Shown here piece by piece: positions 23,662 to 32,995 of a DNA stretch of 64,000 bases. Every line of letters begins with the position of its first letter. Position 1 is the stretch's first letter. Source of the DNA: Devosia ginsengisoli (GTDB lineage: Bacteria > Pseudomonadota > Alphaproteobacteria > Rhizobiales > Devosiaceae). The translations under genes and the position numbers were made by a program. The notes below the pieces were generated by a model, which was given only the letters and a program-made list of their open reading frames with translations, did no database searches and was not told the origin of the DNA. Location of the stretch: NCBI RefSeq assembly GCF_024707105.1, contig NZ_JANQAJ010000012.1, positions 62,001-126,000 on the forward strand. The letters are read 5' to 3'.

Positions 23662-24273
23662 TTAGCGCTTGGCCAGAATATTCCATGCGCCGGTTACAGT
23701 CAGCGCGGCCAGGGCCATCTTGAGAATATCCCAGATGACGAAGGGCTGGATGGCGCCGGCAAAGGCCGAGGCAACCACGTTGTTCTGGTCGATCCAGCCG
23801 GCATTACCGGACAGAGCCAGCAGCCAGACGAAGCCCAGCACCAGCAGCACGGCGTCGGCGGCAACCATGGCGACAAACAGGGTCAGCGGCTTGCCCGAAG
23901 CGCCCTTGTCGGTGGCGTAGCCGATGATGGCGGCCATGACGAGGAAGCCGAGCAGGAAGCCGCCGGTCGGGCCGACGAGATAGGCCAGGCCACCGCCAGT
24001 GGCGAAGACCGGCAGGCCGACAGCGCCTTCGAGCAGGTAGAGCGCGACAGTGGCAACGCCGATGCGCAGGCCGAAGGCCGCCGCGAGCGCCGCGATGGCA
24101 AAGCCCTGCAGCGTCACCGGGACGGGCCAGACCGGCACGTTGATCTTGGCGCAGATGGTGATGAGCAGCGTGCCGAGCACGACGGTTGCGAGATTGGACG
24201 CGAGGCGCGCAGCATCGCCCTTGGGCTGGAATACACCGAGCAGCGTATTGGGCGTGGTCAAAGTCACGGCCAT
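23662..24273 (-). CDS. bioY: Biotin ECF-transporter substrate-binding subunit BioY
   Basis: 203 residues with six hydrophobic segments. The BioY landmarks are ITICAKINVPVWPVPVTLQGFAIAALAAAFG, and LYLLEGAVGLPVFATGGGLAYLVGPTGGFLLGF. BioY is the S component that captures biotin for an energy-coupling factor importer. The ATPase and T subunits (BioM, BioN) are not next to it, so it may use a shared ECF module or function alone. The N-terminal 25 residues (NTLLGVFQPKGDAARLAS) are an ordinary cytoplasmic arm. Confidence 0.93.
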   Translation of the reverse strand: MAVTLTTPNTLLGVFQPKGDAARLASNLATVVLGTLLITICAKINVPVWPVPVTLQGFAIAALAAAFGLRIGVATVALYLLEGAVGLPVFATGGGLAYLVGPTGGFLLGFLVMAAIIGYATDKGASGKPLTLFVAMVAADAVLLVLGFVWLLALSGNAGWIDQNNVVASAFAGAIQPFVIWDILKMALAALTVTGAWNILAKR

Positions 24274-24360
24274 TTCATACCTTCCATGCTTGTCTGAACC
24301 GGCGTCCCCTCCCGGGCCGCGCTGTCGTTCAAATCACGACTTCTTTAGTCTCTCGGCAAA

Positions 24361-25284
24361 GTGAGTGCAATGGCATCGCCCACCCCCGTCCTGTCCTTCG
24401 ACAGGGACTTCGACCCCCAGACCGGCCAGCCCGTTCCCGTCGCCGATGGCATAATCCGCATCACCGCGCCCAATGCCAGCGCCTATACATTCACCGGCAC
24501 AAACAGCTTTCTGCTGGGCCATGAGCGGCTGGCGCTGGTCGATCCGGGGCCGGACGATCCGATCCATCTTGTCGCGCTCATCGATGCCATTGGCGGGCGG
24601 CCCCTCGAAGCCATCCTGCTTTCGCATACCCACCGCGACCACAGCGCATCGGCCGCGCGGCTGGCGCGCGATCTGGGCGTTCCGCTCTGGTTCGGCGGCC
24701 GGCATCGCCTGTCGCGCCCGCTGCGGCGATTCGAGCGCAACCCCATCCGCAAGTCCTGCAACTGGAATCTGGTGCCCAACCGCACCCTCGTCGATGGCGA
24801 ATCCATCATGGCGGGCGACCTGCCCATCACCGTCCACACCACGCCAGGCCACTGCGCCAATCACCTGGCTTTCAGCGTTGGAGACATCCTGCTCAGCGGC
24901 GACCATGTCATGGGCTGGAATTCGACCCTGGTCTCGGTGCCCGATGGCTCCATGGCCGATTATTTCGCCTCGCTCGACAAGGTCATCGCCCTGCCCTGCC
25001 GCCAATATATCCCCGCCCATGGCGGCCCCATTGCCGATGGCCCCGCCTATGCCACCGCGCTCAAGGCCCACCGCCAGATGCGCAACGAACAGGTCATCGC
25101 CTCCGTCAAGGCCGGCGCCCGCACCATCAAGGCCATCGTCGCCGCGATCTATCCGGCCCAGCCGCTGCCCGTGCGTCGCGCCGCCGGCCTCACCATCACG
25201 GCCCATGTCGAATATCTGGAGGGACTGGGCCTGCTGAAGGTGTCGCGCGGATTGCTGGGAACGCGCATTACCGCAGAAGCCTAA
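24361..25284 (+). CDS. MBL-fold metallo-hydrolase (LACTB2-like)
   Basis: 307 residues from GTG at 24361, or 304 from ATG at 24370; neither has a clear ribosome site. The metallo-beta-lactamase signature ILLSHTHRDHSASAARL holds the HxHxDH zinc ligands near residue 90; TTPGHCANHLAF and LLSGDHVMGWNSTLV supply the later His and Asp, and IPAHGGPI the final His. A C-terminal winged-helix-like part (RRAAGLTITAHVEYLEGLGLLKV) matches LACTB2/glyoxalase II-like hydrolases. The substrate (thioester, RNA or lactone) is not defined. Confidence 0.88.
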   Translation: MSAMASPTPVLSFDRDFDPQTGQPVPVADGIIRITAPNASAYTFTGTNSFLLGHERLALVDPGPDDPIHLVALIDAIGGRPLEAILLSHTHRDHSASAARLARDLGVPLWFGGRHRLSRPLRRFERNPIRKSCNWNLVPNRTLVDGESIMAGDLPITVHTTPGHCANHLAFSVGDILLSGDHVMGWNSTLVSVPDGSMADYFASLDKVIALPCRQYIPAHGGPIADGPAYATALKAHRQMRNEQVIASVKAGARTIKAIVAAIYPAQPLPVRRAAGLTITAHVEYLEGLGLLKVSRGLLGTRITAEA

Positions 25285-25316
25285 AAACGCATGACAAGCG
25301 CCGGGATGAAGCGTGG

Positions 25317-25336
25317 ATTCCCGCCTTCGCGGGAAT
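25317..25336. repeat. REP-like palindrome
   Basis: ATTCCCGC CTTC GCGGGAAT, perfect 8-bp arms, 33 bases after the MBL gene and in front of the convergent DUF1499 gene. The same ATTCCCGCCTTCGCGGGAAT motif occurs widely as an intergenic repeat in bacteria; it may also act as a terminator. Confidence 0.6.
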
Positions 25337-25357
25337 GACATCGATGGAGAACCGCCA

Positions 25358-26176
25358 CTACTCCGTCACCGTCTCGGGTGTCTCCTCCACCCCTGCCTCC
25401 ACCGGCAGGTTGGCATTGGGATTGTCCCGCAGCAGGCTGGTCACCGCCTCGTCCAGCGCCGCGAGGAAATCCTCGATCCGCTTGCCGTTGGCACCGAAAT
25501 CATGCAGCGCGTTGAGCGAGGCCGAACGCATGTCCACCGTCGAATTGGTCAGCGTGCCGGTCACCCTTATCACCACCTCCTCGCGCCAGCCGGGCAGCGT
25601 CATGATGCGGGCATTGACCTGCCCGGCATCGAGCCCTGATGTGGGCTCGCGCAACGTGCGGATATCCCAGCCATTGCCCGCCACCAGCGCTTCGACCAGT
25701 CCGAAGGTCGGCACCAGCCCCAGCGGATAGGTGCGCGTCTCGACATTGGGAAAGACCGAGGCCATCTCTTCCGCCGACAGCATTTTCGGCGCCGGCATGG
25801 CCTGCATACCGGGGTCGAAGACCAGCGGCAGCAGTTCCCGGTCCGTCGTGGCAATGTCGGTCACAGCAGGATAGGTCAGCATCAAATTGCCATACCAAGC
25901 GAAGGGCAGCAGGCTCAGCGTGCCGAACAGCAGCCCGGCCAGCGCCTTGTCCCAGCCCCGGTCGCCCGTCTGCCACAGCCGGGCCAGCGCGATCACCGCT
26001 GCCAAAACAGCCAGCAGCGCCACCAGCCCCGCGGCCAGCACCGCCACCAGGAACAGATCGCTGGTAATCAGGCCGAAGCGATGCAGCAGCACAGAGATGA
26101 TGACGAGCGGTATCGCAACGCTGCCCAGCCGGCGCGCCGCAATGGCCCATTTCGATGTCCGGATCAGTATGCGCAA
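25358..26176 (-). CDS. DUF1499 domain-containing membrane protein
   Basis: 272 residues. Three transmembrane segments lie in the first 110 residues (about 20-37, 41-65, 82-102). The C-terminal DUF1499 domain includes YPLGLVPTFGLVEALVAGNGWDI and VVIRVTGTLTNSTVDMRSASLN, then FGANGKRIEDFLAALDE. The family is uncharacterised and common in rhizobia and plastids. It ends convergently with the MBL gene across the REP-like palindrome. Confidence 0.85.
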   Translation of the reverse strand: MRILIRTSKWAIAARRLGSVAIPLVIISVLLHRFGLITSDLFLVAVLAAGLVALLAVLAAVIALARLWQTGDRGWDKALAGLLFGTLSLLPFAWYGNLMLTYPAVTDIATTDRELLPLVFDPGMQAMPAPKMLSAEEMASVFPNVETRTYPLGLVPTFGLVEALVAGNGWDIRTLREPTSGLDAGQVNARIMTLPGWREEVVIRVTGTLTNSTVDMRSASLNALHDFGANGKRIEDFLAALDEAVTSLLRDNPNANLPVEAGVEETPETVTE

Positions 26177-26250
26177 TGCCGCCCCTTCACATGCGCCGCA
26201 AGATTAGCCGCAAGGTATTGCGCGAATTTGAAGATTTCCCCGCCCGACGC

Positions 26251-27375
26251 TCATTTGCGCTTGATCTTGCCCGGCGCCCCGCACATGGCGCGGATCGCGC
26301 TCCATTCCGCCGCGGTAAAGGGCGGCTCCAGCCCGGTCGGCCGCTGCTGGCTCAACACTTCCAGCGCCGCCTTGCGGTCCTCGGTCAGCGGATGGGTGCT
26401 GAGCAAGGCCAGCGCCCGGGCAAAATCATCGTCCGCCCCGACCCGGTTGATCAGGTCCGCCAGCCCCGCCGGGTTGAAATCCATGCGCTCGGCGGCATGT
26501 GCCGCAAAACTATCGGCCTGCCGCTCGGCATCGCGCGAAAAGCGCGCATCGATGATGGTCGCACCCAGGCCCGCCGCCACCGAAATGCCCGTCATGTCGC
26601 CCAGGATAAAGCCGATCAGCGCACCGGTACCGGCGGTGGAGATCAGTTGCTCCATGCCGTGCCGATGGGCCACATGCCCCACTTCATGCGCCAGCACCCC
26701 GGCGAATTCGTCCGGCGTCTCGGCCTGGTCCAGCAGTGCCGAAAAGAAAAAGACCCGCCCGCCCGGCAGCGCGAAGGCATTGGGAATATCCGATTTCACC
26801 ACGGTGATATCGAGTTCGAACGGCGACCCCGACCCCTCCAGGACCGCCGCGCCAAAGCGCGCAATCGCCCGGTTGGCGAGGCTGTCGGGATCGGGATCGC
26901 AGGCCACGAGGCCTCCGCTGTCCCCAAGACTCGCCTCCATCTGCCGCGCCACCGTCTCGCCCAGGCTCCGTTCCCAGGCCGGCGGCACCAGCCCGGCAAT
27001 GCGGCCGGCCAGCAGCGGCACGCCATAGAGATAGGCCACGATCACCGCCGCCAGCGCCACGGTGGCGGTCACTGCGATCCGGATTTCGCGCCCGGTCTGT
27101 TGCCGGCGCTTTTCGGTCAGCACCGGCAGCGTCGCCAGCACCCGGCCCACATTCTCGCGGCCCGTGACCACCACGCGCGCGCCGGCCGGCAATCCATTGG
27201 CACCCAGCCGCAATTCATGCTTGCGGCTCGGCACGGCGAACAGGTCACCCGTCGGCCAGCGCGCCAGTTCGGCCCCATCCCCGGCGCGGACCACCAGCGT
27301 GCCGGCCGCATGGTCGAGGTCAACGGCGTGAACCGCCGCCGTCAGCCCGTCGTGATAGCGTGCAGCGATCCCCAT
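26251..27375 (-). CDS. M48-family zinc metallopeptidase
   Basis: 374 residues. The ATG at 27375 shares its A with the upstream gene's stop (TGATG) and has GGAG 7 bases upstream. A soluble N-terminal part (about 1-95) precedes one or two hydrophobic segments at about 100-120. The peptidase domain carries LAHEVGHVAHRHG, the HExxH zinc motif, and ARFSRDAERQADSFAAHAA with the third zinc-binding Glu. It resembles the BepA/HtpX/Oma1 family of envelope quality-control proteases. It is co-transcribed with the DUF898 gene upstream. Confidence 0.92.
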   Translation of the reverse strand: MGIAARYHDGLTAAVHAVDLDHAAGTLVVRAGDGAELARWPTGDLFAVPSRKHELRLGANGLPAGARVVVTGRENVGRVLATLPVLTEKRRQQTGREIRIAVTATVALAAVIVAYLYGVPLLAGRIAGLVPPAWERSLGETVARQMEASLGDSGGLVACDPDPDSLANRAIARFGAAVLEGSGSPFELDITVVKSDIPNAFALPGGRVFFFSALLDQAETPDEFAGVLAHEVGHVAHRHGMEQLISTAGTGALIGFILGDMTGISVAAGLGATIIDARFSRDAERQADSFAAHAAERMDFNPAGLADLINRVGADDDFARALALLSTHPLTEDRKAALEVLSQQRPTGLEPPFTAAEWSAIRAMCGAPGKIKRK

Positions 27376-28583
27376 CAATAGGCTCCGACATTGAGCGCAT
27401 CAGCCAGGCCTTCACCGCCAAGTCTGGTGTCCTCGCCCCGCGCCCGGACGTCGCCGAGGCTATCGAGTCCGGTAATGCTGGCGCCCTGCGCCACCAGTTT
27501 CCAATAGCCCAGCCCCAGGAACAATTCGGCCATCAGGCTGAACGCGGCCAGTAGCAGCAGGTAACCGAAGATGATGGCCACCAGCACGGCGAAACTGCCC
27601 TGCAGGTGCTGCATGAACACCGCCGGATCGAATTCGCCCCCGGCAAAGGCGTCGCTGGCCAGGGCGCCCACCACCACGACCCCGCCGATTGCCAGCACGA
27701 TATAGCTCCCCACCAGCGCCAGCCCGAACAGCATATAGCGCCCGAGCAGCCCCCTGGCCCGCACATGCACGCTCAGTGCCGCCTGTCCCAACCGCACCGC
27801 TGAGAACATGCGGCTGAGTTCGCGCGATTGGTAATACAGCAGCACCAGCCCGATCAGCGCTGCGGCGACGAGCATGACCAGCACGCCGCCCGGCCGCGGC
27901 ACCCCGACTGTCGGCATGGCACCCGTGACCCAGCTCAGGCCCAATCCTCCCGCGCCGAGCAGCACAATAGCCACATAGGAGAGATAGAAGGGGCCGGCCA
28001 ACTGCTTCCAACTGCCCGTGAAGCCGAATTGCCGGTCCCCATACCAGCTATGGCGATAGCGGTAGCTCCACAGATTGCCTGCCATGAAGGGATAGGCCAG
28101 CCCCGCCGTCACCAGCACCAGCAGCGACCAGAAGAAGCGCCGGAACGCATAGTTCCAGGCGCTGCCGCCCTGGTCGCAGCGAATGCCGCGCCACAGCGTC
28201 CGCGACAGCCGGAAATCGCGCGCCCGATAGATCGCGTAGCCCATGAGGAACCACAGCAGCACGCCCACGCCGGCATAGCCGATGACGGCCGCTTCCGACG
28301 ATTGCGTCGAGAGATAGAAGAACAGCCCATAGAGCGGCACGAACACCGCCAGCGCCATCAGGAAACCGAGCAGCAGTTGGATGGCATTGCCGGTATATTC
28401 CAGCGGATCGCCGTCGATTTCGGTATTGGACCAGTAAAAGCGCCGCTTCCACGTGGTCAGCCAGAAGCGATAAAGCCCGATCGTGGGAATGAGCAGCACA
28501 TAGCCGCGCAGCAGCATGCCGCCCAATTCGCCCCGCGTCCCGGTAAACTTGACCGGCACCGGCCGCTCCTGCCCCCAGACCAT
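27375..28583 (-). CDS. DUF898 (YjgN-family) multispanning membrane protein
   Basis: 402 residues with about eight hydrophobic segments. DUF898 landmarks are FTGTRGELGGMLLRGYVLLIPTIGLYRFWLTTWKRR near the N-terminus and SYRYRHSWYGDRQFGFTG at mid-protein. Its function is unknown, although E. coli YjgN is also an inner-membrane protein. It is translationally coupled with the downstream M48 peptidase, suggesting a common role in envelope maintenance. Confidence 0.9.
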   Translation of the reverse strand: MVWGQERPVPVKFTGTRGELGGMLLRGYVLLIPTIGLYRFWLTTWKRRFYWSNTEIDGDPLEYTGNAIQLLLGFLMALAVFVPLYGLFFYLSTQSSEAAVIGYAGVGVLLWFLMGYAIYRARDFRLSRTLWRGIRCDQGGSAWNYAFRRFFWSLLVLVTAGLAYPFMAGNLWSYRYRHSWYGDRQFGFTGSWKQLAGPFYLSYVAIVLLGAGGLGLSWVTGAMPTVGVPRPGGVLVMLVAAALIGLVLLYYQSRELSRMFSAVRLGQAALSVHVRARGLLGRYMLFGLALVGSYIVLAIGGVVVVGALASDAFAGGEFDPAVFMQHLQGSFAVLVAIIFGYLLLLAAFSLMAELFLGLGYWKLVAQGASITGLDSLGDVRARGEDTRLGGEGLADALNVGAY

Positions 28584-28674
28584 GATCCACCCTCAAGCCA
28601 TCGGGAGGGTTTTAGGCGAGGCAGGCGGGATTGGGAAGGTGCGGGCGTCGGCATCTGGCAGGATGGCCGGCCCC

Positions 28675-28823
28675 CGAGTGGAGCCACCCCTCGCCCCGTG
28701 CGGGAGAGGGGGTAATTTCTTCGTTCAGAAGAAATTACGGGTGAGGGGTCTGCGCCCCCCCATGCTTCAATGTGGGCGGATAGCACAGTAGCCCCCTCAT
28801 CCGCCCTTCGGGGGGAGAAGGGT
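28675..28823. repeat. Dispersed intergenic repeat, copy 1
   Basis: This fills most of the 321-base gap between the DUF898 and pdxH genes. It begins GAGTGGAGCCACCCCTCGCC and holds a perfect 25-base palindrome (28713-28737, arms TAATTTCTTC / GAAGAAATTA), then GGGTGAGGGGTCTGCGC, CCATGCTTCAATG and CCCCCTCATCCGCCCTTCGG. The same blocks in the same order recur at 30597-30747. I see no gene in it. Confidence 0.85.
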
Positions 28824-28904
28824 AGTCCGTGGATGGGGCAACATCGCACCACAAACGCGATCTGTTCCTCCCCCTATCAGGGGGAGGCTAGGAGGGGGTA
28901 TCCC

Positions 28905-29528
28905 CTAAGGATAAAGCCGCGCGCTGCTCCACCCATCCCCATCCCGCACGAACCGCACCCGGTCATGCAGCCGGAATTCCCCATCCTTCCAGAACTCGAT
29001 GCTTTCGGGCACCAGCCGGAACCCCGACCAGTGCATCGGGCGCACCACGGCATCCTCGCCGATTTCCGCGCTGATCTCGGCCACGCGCGTCAGCAAGGCC
29101 TCCCGACTCGCCACCGGCCGCGACTGTTCCGACGCCGATGAAGCGATCTGGCTGCCCCTGGGGCGGCTGGCGAAATAAGCGTCGGCTTCCTCCGGCGACA
29201 CCACTTCCACCGGCCCGCGCATCCGCACCTGCCGGCGCAGCGATTTCCAGTGCATCACCATGGCCGCCTTGGGCTGGGCCAGCAATTGCTTGCCCTTCTC
29301 GCTCTCGAAATTGGTGAAGAAGCAGAAGCCTCGCGCGTCGCGGCTGTTGAGCAGCACCATGCGCACATCGGGCATACCCTCGCCATCGACGCTGGCCAGC
29401 GCCATGGCGTGCGGATCGTTGGCTTCGGCCTCCTTGGCCAGGGCAAACCATTCCTCGAACACGGCGAAGGGGTCGAGGTCGGTGCGGTCGCTGTCGTCGA
29501 ACAGGCGCTCGGTCAGCGTCTGGAGCAT
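28905..29528 (-). CDS. pdxH: Pyridoxamine 5'-phosphate oxidase
   Basis: 207 residues from the ATG at 29528. The family regions are [49 protein letters not shown] and the FMN/PLP segment [17 protein letters not shown], with a C-terminal [22 protein letters not shown] and RLYP. It oxidises PMP/PNP to PLP using FMN and oxygen, the last step of vitamin B6 synthesis and salvage. Divergent from the DnaJ-type gene, a pairing common in rhizobia. Confidence 0.96.
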   Translation of the reverse strand: MLQTLTERLFDDSDRTDLDPFAVFEEWFALAKEAEANDPHAMALASVDGEGMPDVRMVLLNSRDARGFCFFTNFESEKGKQLLAQPKAAMVMHWKSLRRQVRMRGPVEVVSPEEADAYFASRPRGSQIASSASEQSRPVASREALLTRVAEISAEIGEDAVVRPMHWSGFRLVPESIEFWKDGEFRLHDRVRFVRDGDGWSSARLYP

Positions 29529-29634
29529 GGTGGAATCATCCCTTCGTCGCGCATAACTGGACAAGCCAGGAGGGCATGGCCATATAGGACTCGAACCTTG
29601 GGCGAAGCAACGCCCTCGACATTGAACGGACCAA

Positions 29635-30585
29635 ATGCGCGATCCCTATACCGTGCTTGGGGTGCCAAGATCGGCGAGCGAGAAGGACATCAAGTCCGCC
29701 TATCGCAAGCTGGCCAAGAAGTATCACCCCGACCAGAACCCGGATGACCCAGCGGCGCACGGCAAATTTGCCGAGGCGACGAATGCCTATGACCTGCTGA
29801 ACGACAAGGACAAGCGGGCCCAGTTCGACCGTGGCGAAATCGACGCCGACGGCAACCCGAAGTTTGCCGGCTTCAACCCCGGCGGCTTCAGCGGTGCCTC
29901 GCGCGGCGCTCGTGGCGGCGGTGGCGCAGCGGGTGGCTTTTCGGCCGAGGACATCCTCAAGGAATTCATGAGCGGCTTCGGCGGCCAGCCGCGCGGCGGC
30001 ATGGGCGGGGACCGCGGCCCGGCCGGCGGCGCCCAGTGGGACCCCTTTGCCGGCACGACCGCCGGTGGCGGGCGCAGCATGAAGGGCGAGGACATCGTGG
30101 TGAATGCCACGATCTCGCTGGAAGATGCGCATAACGCCAAGCCCATCGACGTGCGCATGCCCTCGGGCAAGGTGCTGTCGGTCAAGATTCCCGCCAAGGT
30201 CGAGGAAGGCCAGCAGATCCGCCTCAAGGGCCAGGGCTCACCCGGGCTCGGCGAGCCCGGCGATGCGCTGGTCACCGTCCGCTTCGAAAAGTCCAGGCAA
30301 TTCCGTCGCGACGGCGCGGACCTGCGCACCGATGTCGCGCTGGCGCTTTACGAAGCCGTGCTCGGCGCCAAGGTCCGTGTGCCCACGCTCGACGGCTCGG
30401 TCGAACTCAACCTGCCCCCCGGCGTCGACACGTCAAAGGCCCTGCGCCTCAAGGGCAAGGGCCTCTATGGCGATGGCGACCTGTATGTAAACCTGCGCGT
30501 CGTCCTGCCCCCCGGCGGCGACCCGGACCTGGAAGCGCTGGCCCGATTCATGCGCGACCAGAAGCCGTATAAGGTCAGGGACTGA
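29635..30585 (+). CDS. DnaJ C-terminal domain protein (CbpA-like co-chaperone)
   Basis: 316 residues. The N-terminal J domain (residues 1-68) has HPD at 31-33 ([10 protein letters not shown]). A Gly-rich linker follows (about 85-145; GGGGAAGGF and [12 protein letters not shown]), then two beta-sandwich client-binding domains (VDVRMPSG-like core, [28 protein letters not shown]). There is no CxxCxGxG zinc-finger domain, so it is the type II / CbpA kind. It stimulates DnaK ATPase. Confidence 0.93.
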   Translation: MRDPYTVLGVPRSASEKDIKSAYRKLAKKYHPDQNPDDPAAHGKFAEATNAYDLLNDKDKRAQFDRGEIDADGNPKFAGFNPGGFSGASRGARGGGGAAGGFSAEDILKEFMSGFGGQPRGGMGGDRGPAGGAQWDPFAGTTAGGGRSMKGEDIVVNATISLEDAHNAKPIDVRMPSGKVLSVKIPAKVEEGQQIRLKGQGSPGLGEPGDALVTVRFEKSRQFRRDGADLRTDVALALYEAVLGAKVRVPTLDGSVELNLPPGVDTSKALRLKGKGLYGDGDLYVNLRVVLPPGGDPDLEALARFMRDQKPYKVRD

Positions 30586-30596
30586 CGTTGCCCCCA

Positions 30597-30747
30597 GAGT
30601 GGAGCCACCCCTCGCCCCTTGTAATTTCTTCGTTCAGAAGAAATTACGGGTGAGGGGTCTGCGCTATCCCATGCTTCAATGCCTGGGGATGATCCGGCGC
30701 CCCCTCATCCGCCCTTCGGGCACCTTCTCCCACGAGGGGAGAAGGGG
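30597..30747. repeat. Dispersed intergenic repeat, copy 2
   Basis: Matches the 28675-28823 copy: GAGTGGAGCCACCCCTCGCC, then the perfect 25-base palindrome at 30622-30646, ACGGGTGAGGGGTCTGCGC, CCATGCTTCAATG and CCCCTCATCCGCCCTTCGGG. It lacks the GTGCGGGAGAGGG segment of copy 1. It lies between the dnaJ-type gene and the end of tsaC. Confidence 0.85.
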
Positions 30748-30755
30748 GTCGGTGG

Positions 30756-31696
30756 TCACCCTCGCGGCGCCGCCGCCCTAGCCAGCCGATCATTGATCGC
30801 CTCGCCCAACCCCTCCTCCGGGATCGGCGCCACGGCAATCACCCCCACCCCCGCCGCATCCAGCTCATGCAGCATCGAAAACAAATTCCGCGCCGCCTCG
30901 TGCAAATCCCCCGCCGGTGACAGGTTCCGCACCACGCCGTCGAAGTCCGGCACATCCCCAAACGCCAGATAGGCCTCGCCCGCCCGCGGCTCGGCATTGA
31001 GCCGCATCTGCGCATTGGGTGCATAATGGCTCGCCAGCATGCCCGGCGCCGCCACGGCACCGCCCTTCTCCGCCAGTTCCACCGACACGCCCAGCCGCCG
31101 CTCGATCTCCCCCCGCGCCACCGCCCCGGCCCGCAACTGCACCAGCCGCCCCCCTCGACGCGGATGATGGTCGACTCCACCCCCGCTCGGCACGGCCCGC
31201 CATCGAGCACCGGCACTTTTCCCGCAAACCCCTTCCGCACCTGCTCGGCCGTCGTCGGCGACAGGCGCCCCGACGGATTGGCCGACGGCGCTGCCAGCGG
31301 CCGCCCCACATCAGTGATAAGCTCCAGCGCCAGAGCATGATCGGGAATGCGGATCGCCACACTGTCGAGCCCGGCCATGACCACATCGGCCAGCCCATTG
31401 CCCGGCCTGGCCGGCAGCACCAGCGTCAGACTGGCGGGCCACAGACTGGCAACCTTCAGCGCCAGCGGCGAAAATTCCGCCAGCGCCTCGGCCATGGCGA
31501 GGTCGGCGCAATGCACGATCAGCGGGTTGAAACGCGGCCGCCCTTTGGTCTCGTAGATCGATAGCACCGCATCGGCATCCGTCGCATCCGCCCCCAGCCC
31601 ATAGACGGTTTCGGTGGGAAAGGCGCAGAGCCTGCCCGCGCGCAGCAGGGCGGCGGCTTCGGCCACGGTTCGGGGATCGGCGGCGGCGTGGGTCAT
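30756..31696 (-). pseudogene. tsaC: Threonylcarbamoyl-AMP synthase (TsaC/Sua5), frameshifted in this sequence
   Basis: Starts at the ATG at 31696 (MTHAAADPRTVAEAAALLR). The YrdC/Sua5 domain reads AFPTETVYGLGADATD, KGRPRFNPLIVHC, and PSANPSGRLSPTTAEQV. After GVESTIIRVEGG the frame is lost in a C6 run at 31149-31154; one more G on the coding strand gives RLVQLRAGAVARGEIERRLG and the full C-terminal Sua5 domain. The repaired protein is about 313 residues. TsaC makes the activated intermediate for t6A37 of tRNAs and is normally essential, which argues strongly for a sequence error here. It is convergent with the dnaJ-type gene. Confidence 0.93.
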
Positions 31697-31763
31697 GCCG
31701 GTTGTTTGACAATGCCGCCCTCGCGCGTCAAGACGAAGGACCGAATCAGGAGACTCATCCCGC

Positions 31764-32711
31764 GTGACCACGCTGCTCGTCAGCCAGCCGAACTTTGCCG
31801 ACCATGTCACGCCGCAGGGTCACCCCGAGCGCGCCGACCGCATCCGTGCCGTCGAGGAAGCGCTGAAAAACCCGCGCTTCGACAAGCTCCTGCGCCGCGA
31901 TGCCCCCACTGGCGATCTCATGCTGGCCGAACTGGTCCACGACGGCAGCTATCTCGCCCATCTGCGCAGCGGTCGGCCGGCCGAGGGCATCGGCCAGCTC
32001 GATGCCGATACCTTCATTTCCGCAAATTCGCTCGCCGCCGCCGCCACCGGACTGGGCGGCGCATTGGCCGCGCTCGATGCGGTGCTGCTGGGCGAAGCCG
32101 ACAATGCCTTCTGCGCCATCCGCCCGCCCGGCCACCATGCCGAGATCGCCACGCCCATGGGCTTCTGCCTCATCAACACGGTGGCCATCACCGCCCGCGA
32201 GGCACAGCGCAAATATGGCGCCGAGCGCGTGGCCATCGTCGATTTCGACGTGCATCACGGCAATGGCACGCAGGACATCTTCCAGGCCGATCCCACCGTC
32301 TTCTACGCCTCCAGCCACCAGATGCCGCTCTATCCGGGCACCGGCAAAGCCAGCGAGACCGGCGTCGGCAATATCGCCAATGCCCCGCTCGCACCCGACA
32401 CCGACGGCGAGCGCATGCGCCAGGCTTATACGGACCGCATTATCCCGGCGCTGATCGACTTCGCGCCCGACCTCATCCTCATCTCCGCCGGCTTCGATGC
32501 CCATGAGCGCGACCCGCTGGCCCAGCTCAACTGGCAATCATCCGACTATGGCTGGCTCACGGGAAAGTTGATGGATGCCGCCGCGCAGTGCTGCGGCAAC
32601 CGCATTGTGTCGCTGCTCGAAGGTGGCTATGACCTCAAGGGCCTGGCGGGGGGTGTTTCGTACCATGTCGCCATGCTGATGGACGGCGCCACCGGGCGCC
32701 TCGAAGACTAG
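31764..32711 (+). CDS. Histone deacetylase-family amidohydrolase (acetylpolyamine/acetoin-utilisation type)
   Basis: 315 residues from a GTG start. Arginase/deacetylase fold: [21 protein letters not shown] (catalytic His pair), [18 protein letters not shown] (zinc Asp and His), [28 protein letters not shown] (second zinc Asp) and [11 protein letters not shown]. All metal and general-base residues are present. Bacterial members remove acetyl groups from polyamines or small molecules. It is divergent from tsaC and is followed by xseB 11 bases later, a neighbourhood seen in many rhizobia. Confidence 0.92.
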   Translation: MTTLLVSQPNFADHVTPQGHPERADRIRAVEEALKNPRFDKLLRRDAPTGDLMLAELVHDGSYLAHLRSGRPAEGIGQLDADTFISANSLAAAATGLGGALAALDAVLLGEADNAFCAIRPPGHHAEIATPMGFCLINTVAITAREAQRKYGAERVAIVDFDVHHGNGTQDIFQADPTVFYASSHQMPLYPGTGKASETGVGNIANAPLAPDTDGERMRQAYTDRIIPALIDFAPDLILISAGFDAHERDPLAQLNWQSSDYGWLTGKLMDAAAQCCGNRIVSLLEGGYDLKGLAGGVSYHVAMLMDGATGRLED

Positions 32712-32722
32712 GAGCCGGGACG

Positions 32723-32965
32723 ATGGCCGACAATGACGATGTCAAGACGCTGAGCTTCGAGGCCGCTCTGGCCCAGCTCGAGGAAATCGTCGGCAAGCTC
32801 GAATCAGGCCGCGCCCCGCTGGCCGAGTCCATCGCCATCTACGAGCGCGGCGAAGCCCTCAAGAAGCATTGCGAGGCGCTGCTGCAGGCGGCGGAAGCCC
32901 GCATCGAGAAGATCACCCTCTCCCGCGACGGAAAGCCCACTGGCACCGAGCCGCTGGACGCGTAG
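32723..32965 (+). CDS. xseB: Exodeoxyribonuclease VII small subunit
   Basis: 80 residues, the usual length. [37 protein letters not shown] is the characteristic coiled-coil segment, followed by [18 protein letters not shown]. The subunit binds XseA to form the single-strand exonuclease; xseA is not in the window. It follows the deacetylase gene by 11 bases. Confidence 0.96.
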   Translation: MADNDDVKTLSFEAALAQLEEIVGKLESGRAPLAESIAIYERGEALKKHCEALLQAAEARIEKITLSRDGKPTGTEPLDA

Positions 32966-32995
32966 AATTCGCGGGTTCCAGCAGACCCAGGCAAG

